Positions 57,286-64,000 of a stretch of DNA of 64,000 bases are shown in pieces; the stretch's first letter is position 1; the number at the start of each line of letters is the position of its first letter. The notes beneath the pieces were generated by a model. The model saw only the letters and a list, made by a program, of their open reading frames with translations. It searched no databases and was not told the origin of the DNA. The stretch comes from Tsuneonella rigui. GTDB lineage: Bacteria > Pseudomonadota > Alphaproteobacteria > Sphingomonadales > Sphingomonadaceae. The stretch lies in the NCBI RefSeq assembly GCF_003958625.1, contig NZ_RSEL01000014.1:1-64000 (forward strand), read 5' to 3'. The position numbers were made by a program, and so were the translations under genes.

Positions 57286-57600
57286 TCAGTTCTCGGCTTG
57301 CGGCGTAGCACTAGTGCTCGCCGCAGCCGAGGGCGAAGCGTCTGCCGTCGACTCTTCCGCGTCTGGGCTGTCGGCCGGCTTGTCGACGGTGTCGGACGAA
57401 GTTTCGCCGCCGTTGTCCGCGCTTTCGCGCAGTGGCGGGCTTTGCGATTGCACCGTGTCGAGCGGCAGCATCGAATCGCTGATCGACCCGCCGAGCACCT
57501 CGCCCGCCGCGGTCTTGCGCTCCGGTCCTTTCTCGCCCGAGCCGTTGCACCCGGCGAGGAGCGCCAGCAAGGCCATGGCGGCAAGGCGATTGGACATCAT
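57286..57600 (-). CDS. Small lipoprotein with disordered acidic body
   Basis: The protein has 104 residues. The signal peptide ends in a lipobox (LLALLAGC), so it should be lipidated at that Cys. The remainder is low-complexity Ser/Ala/Asp/Glu/Pro, without a recognisable domain. The ATG overlaps the lipB stop by one base, so it is cotranscribed with lipB. Function unknown. Confidence 0.75.
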   Translation of the reverse strand: MMSNRLAAMALLALLAGCNGSGEKGPERKTAAGEVLGGSISDSMLPLDTVQSQSPPLRESADNGGETSSDTVDKPADSPDAEESTADASPSAAASTSATPQAEN

Positions 57601-58265
57601 CAACGGTTCTCGCACGGCTTGATTCCGGCGAGGAAATCGCCGGCGCGGGCGAGCAATGCCGCATCGAAGGCCTCCGGCGCAAGGTCGATGCCGAGCCGGG
57701 CGAGGCTGGTGACCCCGAACTCCGCGATCCCGCACGGCACGATGCCGCCGAAATGCGACAGGTCGGGCGCGAGGTTGACCGAGAACCCGTGCATCGTGAC
57801 CCATCGCCGCACGCGCACGCCAATCGCGCCAATCTTGGCCTCCGAGCCGTCGATGTCGCGGGTCCAGATGCCGATCCGCCCGGGCGCGCGCCAGGTTTCG
57901 AGGCCGATGTCGGCGAGCGTCGCGATGACCCAGCCCTCCAACGCATGGACAAACGCACGCACGTCGCGGCCCCGCCGGCCCAGATCGAGCAGGACGTAGC
58001 CGATCCGCTGGCCAGGCCCGTGATAGGTGTAACGCCCGCCCCGCCCCGCCTCGACGACCTCGAACCGCGGGTCGAGCAGTTCATCGCCGGCCGCGCTGGT
58101 GCCCGCGGTATAGACCGGCGGATGCTCGAGCAGCCAGACCAGCTCGCGCGCCTCGCCCGCGGCGATCGCGCGATTGCGTGCCTCCATCTCCGCCAGCGCC
58201 TCGCGGTAGGGGACTTGGCTGGTTGAGATGCGCAATTCGATCTCGGGCGGAAGGTCTGTGGACAT
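57600..58265 (-). CDS. lipB: Octanoyl-[acyl carrier protein]:protein N-octanoyltransferase LipB
   Basis: The protein has 221 residues. It transfers octanoyl groups from ACP to lipoyl domains. Visible: [20 protein letters not shown], the catalytic Lys in AKIGAIG (about 142) and the catalytic Cys in GGIVPCGI (about 175). Normal length and motifs. It is divergent from the membrane protein at 58338. Confidence 0.95.
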   Translation of the reverse strand: MSTDLPPEIELRISTSQVPYREALAEMEARNRAIAAGEARELVWLLEHPPVYTAGTSAAGDELLDPRFEVVEAGRGGRYTYHGPGQRIGYVLLDLGRRGRDVRAFVHALEGWVIATLADIGLETWRAPGRIGIWTRDIDGSEAKIGAIGVRVRRWVTMHGFSVNLAPDLSHFGGIVPCGIAEFGVTSLARLGIDLAPEAFDAALLARAGDFLAGIKPCENR

Positions 58266-58337
58266 CGAGAGATTGCGTGGGGCGCCAAGCGGCGGTTATC
58301 AAGGGGTGAGAAGGCCGCATAAGAGGGATCGGGCACA

Positions 58338-59165
58338 ATGAAATTCGATATGGGCGCGGCGTGGAACGAGGCGATGCGCCTGATTGGCGCCAACCGCCAG
58401 GTGGTCGCGATCGTTGCGGGGGTATTCTTCTTCCTCCCCTACCTCGCGTTCATGCTGCTGCTGATGAACCAGATGACGGCGCTGGAGGCTTCGCAAGCCG
58501 CCAACCCGGATCCCGAGGCGATGGGCCGGGCGATGCTCGCATTCTACGGCGATATCTGGTGGATCGTCCTGCTGCTTACAGTCGTCTTTTCGATCGGCAT
58601 GATCGGCTTGCTTACGCTGCTGACCGATCGGAGCCGGCCGACTGTCGGCGAGGCGCTCAAGGTCGGCGCCCGGCTGTTCCTCCCGTATATCGGCGCGCAG
58701 CTCCTGCTCAGCGTCCTGTTCGGGCTCCTGCTCCTGGTGCCGATCGCGATTGGCGCGGGCGCGTCGGTCGCAGCCGGGGTGCTTGTCGGCGCGCTCGCCC
58801 TGGTCGCGTTTTGCTATCTCTTCGCGAAGTTCATACTCACCCCTGCGGTCATCGCGATCGAGCGGCAAGCCAATCCTATGGCCGCCCTCAGCCGCTCATG
58901 GCGGTTGACCAAGGGCAACTCCGTGCGGATCTTCTTCTTCCTGGTCTTGCTGTTCTTCGCCCTCGGACTGGTGGGAGCGGTGGTCAGCGGTATCGTGGGA
59001 TTGGTGCTCGCGCTGGGCGGAGCGGAGACAGCGTTAATCGGACAGGCGATCGTGTCCAGCCTGGTCTATGCCGTGTTCTACGTGATCTTGCTCAGTCTGT
59101 TGGCGGCAATCTATCGCCAGCTTGCCGGCCCGTCGGCCGAAGCGGTGCGCGAAACCTTCGACTGA
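58338..59165 (+). CDS. Polytopic membrane protein, glycerophosphodiester-phosphodiesterase membrane-domain-like
   Basis: The protein has 275 residues with six hydrophobic segments and a conserved cytoplasmic stretch (IERQANPMAALSRSWRLTKG) that recurs in this group of integral-membrane domains. No catalytic residues are visible. A role in membrane biogenesis is a guess. It is convergent with the methyltransferase gene (4-bp gap). Confidence 0.8.
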   Translation: MKFDMGAAWNEAMRLIGANRQVVAIVAGVFFFLPYLAFMLLLMNQMTALEASQAANPDPEAMGRAMLAFYGDIWWIVLLLTVVFSIGMIGLLTLLTDRSRPTVGEALKVGARLFLPYIGAQLLLSVLFGLLLLVPIAIGAGASVAAGVLVGALALVAFCYLFAKFILTPAVIAIERQANPMAALSRSWRLTKGNSVRIFFFLVLLFFALGLVGAVVSGIVGLVLALGGAETALIGQAIVSSLVYAVFYVILLSLLAAIYRQLAGPSAEAVRETFD

Positions 59166-59169
59166 AGGC

Positions 59170-59796
59170 TTAGTCCTTCCAGCCCCAGAACAGGCGGCAA
59201 GGGAGCACATTGAGCGCCTCGAACCCGCTGTCGATGCGGCGGAAGTGCTTGGCCATGAAATCGCGCGCGGCGGCGCTGAATTGGTACACCAGGAACGCGC
59301 CGCCCGGGCGGATGATGCGATAAGTCGCGGCCGCGATTTCCGGGCCGACGCCATCGGGCAGGGTCGAGAACGGCAGGCCCGACAGCACGTAATCGGCGTG
59401 GTCGAATCCGTGCGCTCGGACGATCTCTTCGACGTCCGCCGCGCTGCCGAGCACCGGCTTGAAGCGGCCGTCGGTGATCGTCTTCTTGAGGTAGTCGATA
59501 TAGAGCGGATTGGTGTCAATCACGATTAGCGTGCCGTCTCGCCGCATCCGCTCCAGCACCGGGCGGCAGAAGGTGCCGACGCCGGGGCCGTACTCGACGA
59601 ACACCTGGCATTCGTCCCACTTCACCGGACCGAGCATCTTGTCGATCGTGAAGCGCGAGGACGGGATGATCGAGCCGACCATCTTCGGATGCTCGAGGAA
59701 GCCGCGGAAGAACACGCCCCACTGGCCGAAAAAGCGCGCCGTCTTCTGGCCGAAGCTTTCGCGGCGGCGGATCGCCAATTCGTTGGGGGTGGTCAA
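59170..59796 (-). CDS. SAM-dependent methyltransferase, phospholipid-methyltransferase-like
   Basis: About 208 residues from a TTG at 59796 (TTPNELAIRRRESFGQKTAR). A GTG at 59880 would add 28 poorly conserved-looking residues. The SAM motif is VFVEYGPGVGTFCRPVLERM, followed by LIVIDTNPLYI and ADYVLSGLPFSTLPDGVG. The opening FFRGFLEHPKMVGSIIPSS resembles PmtA-type phospholipid N-methyltransferases. Substrate unproven. It is divergent from the MFS gene. Confidence 0.82.
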   Translation of the reverse strand: MTTPNELAIRRRESFGQKTARFFGQWGVFFRGFLEHPKMVGSIIPSSRFTIDKMLGPVKWDECQVFVEYGPGVGTFCRPVLERMRRDGTLIVIDTNPLYIDYLKKTITDGRFKPVLGSAADVEEIVRAHGFDHADYVLSGLPFSTLPDGVGPEIAAATYRIIRPGGAFLVYQFSAAARDFMAKHFRRIDSGFEALNVLPCRLFWGWKD

Positions 59797-59906
59797 AGCT
59801 AAGCGCGCCCTGTCTGCCGCCCCGACGGGGCCGTTTGCAAGGGCGCGGCACTGGCAGTTTCGCAGCCGCATTGCAAGCACCCCCCGCGCCCGCTAGCGCC
59901 GCGCGA

Positions 59907-61256
59907 ATGGCCGACTCCGAACCCGTCGCCCCCATCGTCGAGGCGCCGCGCAAGCCGATCTCGCGCGAGCGGCTGGCGCTGCTATTCATGGTCATGCTGG
60001 TGACCGCCGCGGGCAACACCGCGATGCAATCGGTCATGCCCTCGATCGGCACCGAACTGGGCGTGGCGGACGTGTGGATCAGCCTCGCCTACACCTGGTC
60101 CGCGCTGCTGTGGGTGATCTGCGCGCCGCTGTGGGCGCGGCGGTCCGACCGCCGCGGGCGCAAGGCGATGATGGCGCTCGGCCTGGTCGGCTTCATCGCC
60201 AGCTTCGCGATCTGCGGCACGATCCTGTGGTTCGGGCTCGCGGGTCTGCTCCCCGCGCTGTGGACCCTGCTGCTGTTCGCAGCGGCGCGCAGCCTCTATG
60301 GCGGGTTCGGCTCGGCCGCCCCGCCTGCGGTGCAGGCCTATGTCGCGAGCCGCACGCCGCGCGCCGAGCGGACCCAGGCGATGGCGCTGATCGCGTCGAG
60401 CTTCGGGCTCGGCACGGTGATCGGCCCGGCGCTGGCGCCGCTTTTGGTGTTCCCGGCGACTGGATTGCCCGGACCGTTCTTCGCCTTTGCGGTGCTGGCG
60501 CTGATCGTGCTCATCGCGCTGCGCGTCTCGCTGCCGAACGACGATCCGATGTTTCCCGCCAAGAGCGAAGTGGTCGGCGCGCCGTACGGCGCCAATTCCA
60601 ACCCGCAAGTGCAAGGCGATGACGAAGGTCCCGACACCCCGCCCGCCGAAGCGATTCCGGACCTGTCTTGGCGAGATCCGCGCCTGCGGCCATGGCTGAT
60701 CGCGGGCCTCGTCGGCGGGCACGCACAGGCCGCGTTCCTCGGCATCGTCGGCTTCTTCATTCTCGACCGGTTGGGGCTGCGGGCCACGCCCAATGAAGGT
60801 ACGGGGCCAATCGGCCTCGTCTTGATGTGCGGCGCCATCGCGACGCTGCTTGCTCAGTGGGGCCTCATCCCGCGCCTCAAGCTCGGCCCGCGCAGCTCGA
60901 CGTTGTGGGGCATGGCGCTGGCGATCGTCGGAATCGTGGTCTTCGCGCTCTCGACCAACCTCCATGCCATCGCATTGGGTATGGCGATCGCCTCGATGGG
61001 GTTCGGGCTGTATCGGCCTGGCTTCACCGCGGGCGCCTCGCTCGCGGTAACTCGCGCGGAGCAGGGCCAGATCGGCGGCATCGTCGCCTCGGTGAACGGG
61101 GCCGCCTATGTGGTCGCGGCGCCGATCGGGGTGTGGCTCTACGGCCACCACGCGTGGATCGGCTTTACGACGATCTGCGCGCTGTGCGCGGCGGTGTTCG
61201 TGCTCGGCTGGCGTTCGCTGGCGAGCGATGCGGAGCTCGAAGCGCCACGCGCTTAG
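59907..61256 (+). CDS. MFS transporter (TetA-like)
   Basis: The protein has 449 residues from the ATG at 59907 with twelve hydrophobic segments. MFS motifs: PLWARRSDRRGRKAMMALGL in the loop after helix two, and SFGLGTVIGPALAPLLVFP in the fifth helix as in drug-exporting MFS proteins. A long polar central loop (about 225-265) is present. Substrate unknown. The stop abuts the convergent arsC-like gene. Confidence 0.92.
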   Translation: MADSEPVAPIVEAPRKPISRERLALLFMVMLVTAAGNTAMQSVMPSIGTELGVADVWISLAYTWSALLWVICAPLWARRSDRRGRKAMMALGLVGFIASFAICGTILWFGLAGLLPALWTLLLFAAARSLYGGFGSAAPPAVQAYVASRTPRAERTQAMALIASSFGLGTVIGPALAPLLVFPATGLPGPFFAFAVLALIVLIALRVSLPNDDPMFPAKSEVVGAPYGANSNPQVQGDDEGPDTPPAEAIPDLSWRDPRLRPWLIAGLVGGHAQAAFLGIVGFFILDRLGLRATPNEGTGPIGLVLMCGAIATLLAQWGLIPRLKLGPRSSTLWGMALAIVGIVVFALSTNLHAIALGMAIASMGFGLYRPGFTAGASLAVTRAEQGQIGGIVASVNGAAYVVAAPIGVWLYGHHAWIGFTTICALCAAVFVLGWRSLASDAELEAPRA

Positions 61257-61601
61257 CTAGAGGATTTCCTCTACCCGTTCCGGCGGACGGCACAGGCGCA
61301 CACCCTTGTCGGTTTCGACCAGCGGGCGTTCGATAAGGCGCGGCTCCGCAACCATGGCATCGAGCACCACGTCATCCTCGGCCGTGGTCAGGCCGCGCTC
61401 TTCAGCGTCGGTCTTGAACGTACGCACACCCTCGCGCGGCGCGATTCCGGCATCGCGGTAGAGCTGCGTCAGCTTCTCCCGCGTGGGCGGCTGCTTAAGG
61501 TACTCGACCACGGTCAGGTCCAGCTCCGGGCGCGCTTCTAGGATCGCCAGCGTGGCGCGCGACTTGCCGCATTCGGGGTTGTGCCAGATCGTCGCCTTCA
61601 T
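61257..61601 (-). CDS. ArsC/Spx-family reductase (arsenate reductase, glutaredoxin type)
   Basis: The protein has 114 residues, normal for the family. The active-site IWHNPECGKSRATL puts the Cys at residue 11, with the downstream Arg of the loop (LIERPLVETDKGVRLCRPPE). The YLKQPPTREKLTQL block is typical of ArsC. No ars operon is adjacent, so arsenate is possible but another thiol-dependent role cannot be excluded. A GGAGACC precedes the ATG. Confidence 0.88.
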   Translation of the reverse strand: MKATIWHNPECGKSRATLAILEARPELDLTVVEYLKQPPTREKLTQLYRDAGIAPREGVRTFKTDAEERGLTTAEDDVVLDAMVAEPRLIERPLVETDKGVRLCRPPERVEEIL

Positions 61602-61662
61602 CGCTCGGTCTCCTTTCGCATGCGCATAGCCGTGTTGCCGATTGGCTCAACTCCAAACCTTT

Positions 61663-61708
61663 TTGCGAATGAGTTGCAATATGCATTGACGTTGCGAAAG
61701 ACTCGCAA
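61663..61708. promoter_or_regulatory. Two tandem Fur-like inverted repeats upstream of the siderophore receptor
   Basis: Two 17-bp sites: TTGCGA-ATGAG-TTGCAA (61663-61679, one mismatch between arms) and TTGCGA-AAGAC-TCGCAA (61692-61708, perfect). They are 29 bp apart from start to start and end 35 bp before the receptor ATG. Arms of this type (TTGCGAAT...GCAA) resemble alphaproteobacterial iron boxes. A binding protein is inferred from the gene they precede. Confidence 0.65.
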
Positions 61709-61743
61709 TAGCGGCGGTTGCAATCAAGGGGATCGAAAGACCA

Positions 61744-64000
61744 ATGAAGAGTTTGACCGCCGTCCCGGCGAACGTGCCATTTCTCGCCCTCGCGTGCGTC
61801 GGCGCTTTCCACTCCGCGCCTGCGCTTGCGGACGACGCGGCCGATGCCGCTGCACCTTCGATCATCGTCTCAGGCGAGCGGGTCGAGAACGAGGTCGAGA
61901 GCCCCAAGGCCACCGCGCCCTTGCTGGACACGCCGCAGACCGTGACGGTGATCAGCGACCAGACCCTGCGCAAGCAGAACCTGCTCACCCTGCGCGACGC
62001 GCTGGCGACCATTCCCGGCATTACCTTCGGTGCGGGCGAAGGCGGCGGCGGCTACGGCGATTCGATCAACCTGCGCGGCTATTCGGCCAACAACGACGTC
62101 ACGATCGACGGGGTGCGCGACAGCGCTCAATATAGCCGGACCGATCCGTTCTACATCCAGCAGATCGAAATCTACAACGGCGCGAACTCGGCCTACTCGG
62201 GTTCGGGCTCGGTCGGCGGGACGATCAACCTCGCGACCAAGACGCCGCAGCCGAACGACCTGACGATCCTGTCGGCCGGCATCGGTACCGACGATTACTA
62301 TCGCGGCACGATCGACAGCAACCTACGGCTCTCGCCGATGGTGGCGGTGAGGCTCAACGCGATGATCCACCGCAACGATGTGCCGGGGCGCGATGTCGAG
62401 CGGTTCAAGCGCTGGGGTGTAGCGCCGGCGATCACCTTCGGGATCGACGGGCCGACCAGCCTGACGCTCGACTGGTTCCACCAGCGTGACGACAACACTC
62501 CCGTCTACGGCGTTCCTTACTTCAAGAACGAGATCAACGACGGGCCGATTCCCGAGATCGACGACAGCGACTATTTCGGGATCGTCAATCTCGACCGGCA
62601 GGATGTGACCGTCGACCGGCTCTCGGCCACCTTCCGCCACGAGTTCTCCGACGCGGTCAGCATTCGCAACCTGACGCGCTGGCAGCGGGTGGGCCAATAC
62701 AGCCAGACGAGCGCGTCGCAGGGTACGTTTTGCCTGAGCTCGACGGGGCGCCAGCCGATCACTTCCGTGCCGGGCGGCAGCGTTGGCGCCGCGTGCACGG
62801 CGACGATCAACAATGTCGCCTTACCGGGCGGCGGTTTCGGTTCCTTGCCGGTAACGGTCGCACCCGGCTTCTTCCAGCCCAACGGCCCGCGCGGGCTGAT
62901 CCGCGACCAGGAGAACCAGCTTCTCTACAACCAGACCGACTTGCGCGTGGTCAGCGGCGATGCGGGGACATTACGCAACACGCTCGTGATCGGCGGATCG
63001 CTTGCGCAGGAGGATTATTCGATCCTCACTGCTTCGCTGATCCGCAACGCCGCCGGGCAGGCGCTGGCGCTGCCGCAGATCAGCCTCGCCAACCCCGACA
63101 CCACCTACACGGAGCCGCTCAACCGCACGGTGACCGCCTTCTCGAAGTCGAGCACGAGCAACAAGGCGATCTACGCGTTCGACAATCTCGAGCTCAACGA
63201 CATGTTCGAGCTCAACGGCGGAGTGCGGTGGGAAAAGAACCGGGCGACGTTCCGCGCGATTCCGCTGGCCTTTTACCCGCCGGGGACCGCGCCGCTCACC
63301 GCGCTGCAGAAGCTGCCGCAGCATAGCGACGAAACGTTGTTTTCGTGGCGCGCGGGCGCGGTGTTTAAGCCGGCGCGGAACGTGAGCTTTTACGCCGCAT
63401 ATGCCAACTCGGCGACGCCCTCTTCGGCGACCGTCCGCCTCGGTTGCGGCGTGCCGAGCGCACCCGGCGCTGCCGACCCATGCGCCGTCGCTCCGGAGAA
63501 AGCACGCAGCTACGAGATCGGCGCCAAGGCGGAGCTCGGCAAGGTGCTGCTGACCGCCGCGCTGTTCCGCAACGAGCGGACCAACTTCCGCGTGCCCTCC
63601 AACGATCCCGCCCAACCCGCCGGCCTCCAGGTCCTCGATGGGCACTCGCGGGTCGACGGCATCGCGCTTGGCGCGTCGGGTTACATCACCCCGCGTTGGC
63701 TGGTGTTCGCCAACTACACCTACCTCGACGGCCGGGTGCGGCAGAGCGTGTCCGACGCCTGTCTCGCCGCCCCGAGCGCGGCGTGCCTCAACAGCGCGGC
63801 GATCCCCGATCCGCAGGCGGGCGACCGGCTGCTGCAGACGCCGAAGCATTCGGGCAGCCTGTTCACCTCGTACCGTTTCCCGTTCGGGCTCGAGGTCGGT
63901 TACGGCCTGACCTACCAGGGCAAATTCGCGCTGCACCAACGCACCCTGCTCCAGCGCACGCAGTTCTATTCGGATGACTACGTGACTCAGCGGCTGCTGA
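61744..64000 (+). CDS. TonB-dependent siderophore receptor (3' end beyond window)
   Basis: The visible 752 codons start at an ATG after the two Fur-like sites. Signal peptide (FLALACVGAFHSAPALAD), then a TonB-box-like IIVSGER, the plug with TPQTVTVISDQTLRKQNLLT and INLRGYSANNDVTIDGVRDS, and the barrel (YAAYANSATPSSATVRL). This is the catecholate/Fiu-type siderophore receptor plug. The window ends inside the last barrel strands, so only the final residues are missing. It lies upstream of no visible partner. Confidence 0.93.
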   Translation, partial: MKSLTAVPANVPFLALACVGAFHSAPALADDAADAAAPSIIVSGERVENEVESPKATAPLLDTPQTVTVISDQTLRKQNLLTLRDALATIPGITFGAGEGGGGYGDSINLRGYSANNDVTIDGVRDSAQYSRTDPFYIQQIEIYNGANSAYSGSGSVGGTINLATKTPQPNDLTILSAGIGTDDYYRGTIDSNLRLSPMVAVRLNAMIHRNDVPGRDVERFKRWGVAPAITFGIDGPTSLTLDWFHQRDDNTPVYGVPYFKNEINDGPIPEIDDSDYFGIVNLDRQDVTVDRLSATFRHEFSDAVSIRNLTRWQRVGQYSQTSASQGTFCLSSTGRQPITSVPGGSVGAACTATINNVALPGGGFGSLPVTVAPGFFQPNGPRGLIRDQENQLLYNQTDLRVVSGDAGTLRNTLVIGGSLAQEDYSILTASLIRNAAGQALALPQISLANPDTTYTEPLNRTVTAFSKSSTSNKAIYAFDNLELNDMFELNGGVRWEKNRATFRAIPLAFYPPGTAPLTALQKLPQHSDETLFSWRAGAVFKPARNVSFYAAYANSATPSSATVRLGCGVPSAPGAADPCAVAPEKARSYEIGAKAELGKVLLTAALFRNERTNFRVPSNDPAQPAGLQVLDGHSRVDGIALGASGYITPRWLVFANYTYLDGRVRQSVSDACLAAPSAACLNSAAIPDPQAGDRLLQTPKHSGSLFTSYRFPFGLEVGYGLTYQGKFALHQRTLLQRTQFYSDDYVTQRLL

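Noticed and set aside
61257-61601. An arsenic-resistance operon at the ArsC-like gene
   Set aside because: No arsR, arsB or acr3 is adjacent; the neighbours are an MFS transporter of unspecified substrate and a siderophore receptor.

Overview
The window looks like a chromosomal segment of a GC-rich alphaproteobacterium of the order Sphingomonadales (Erythrobacteraceae or Sphingomonadaceae type). The signs are the alphaproteobacterial F1-ATPase inhibitor zeta gene (DUF1476), a DUF1465 gene beside two YdcH genes, a CrtZ carotenoid hydroxylase, an Entner-Doudoroff gene block with a Zymomonas-like ROK fructokinase, large TonB-dependent receptors, and chains of genes joined by 4-bp ATGA or GTGA overlaps. 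This is inferred from gene content; no 16S gene is present. Layout: 1-3127 (minus) is the rimP-nusA-ylxR-infB transcription/translation operon, with infB cut by the window edge. 3334-4662 is a PepSY membrane protein. 4689-8987 is a phage-shock (psp) locus: pspF on the minus strand, a textbook sigma-54 promoter, then a small secreted protein, pspA, pspB, pspC and five further small membrane proteins, of which four repeat a PspB/PspC-like coiled-coil motif. 9020-10348 holds sufE, crtZ and a thioesterase. 10965-16100 is a long plus-strand run: leuC, a DNA glycosylase, a 52-residue membrane protein, leuD, a quinone oxidoreductase, a class II cytochrome c, the ATPase inhibitor, bolA and a monothiol glutaredoxin, closed by a strong terminator. 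16409-18108 has a NUDIX hydrolase, tRNA-Arg(UCU) and the queuosine-precursor transporter yhhQ. 18130-21153 is a 1007-residue TonB-dependent receptor with a structured leader. 21384-29082 is a compact type IV secretion operon (virB1-2-3-4-6-9-10-11) with no room for virB5, virB7 or virB8 and no virD4 or relaxase. 29137-32479 is a DUF2339 membrane protein and a divergent Crp/Fnr regulator. 32484-39077 (minus) contains maoC, a citE-like lyase, yjbQ, frk, zwf, edd and eda, that is, Entner-Doudoroff sugar catabolism without a visible 6-phosphogluconolactonase. 39169-45913 carries a transglutaminase-like protein, an L,D-transpeptidase, tilS (apparently with a non-standard start codon), cpoB, a RodZ-like protein and ptsP. 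45914-46410 is a non-coding, repeat-rich interval with a BIME-like composite palindrome and a terminator. 46411-51478 holds two divergent YdcH genes, DUF1465, glpK, a metallo-beta-lactamase-fold hydrolase, a DUF4230 protein and a membrane protein. 51538-55234 is an HTH protein with a palindrome over its own start codon, overlapping nadA, followed by an S9 peptidase. 55231-61601 holds an EamA transporter, an old yellow enzyme, a lipoprotein, lipB, a membrane protein, a methyltransferase, an MFS transporter and an ArsC-like reductase. The window ends inside a siderophore-type TonB receptor (61744 onward) preceded by two tandem Fur-like inverted repeats. The parts most worth attention are the enlarged psp operon (extra PspB-like proteins and an N-terminally extended PspA), the reduced chromosomal T4SS, and the HTH gene whose start codon lies in a perfect palindrome.
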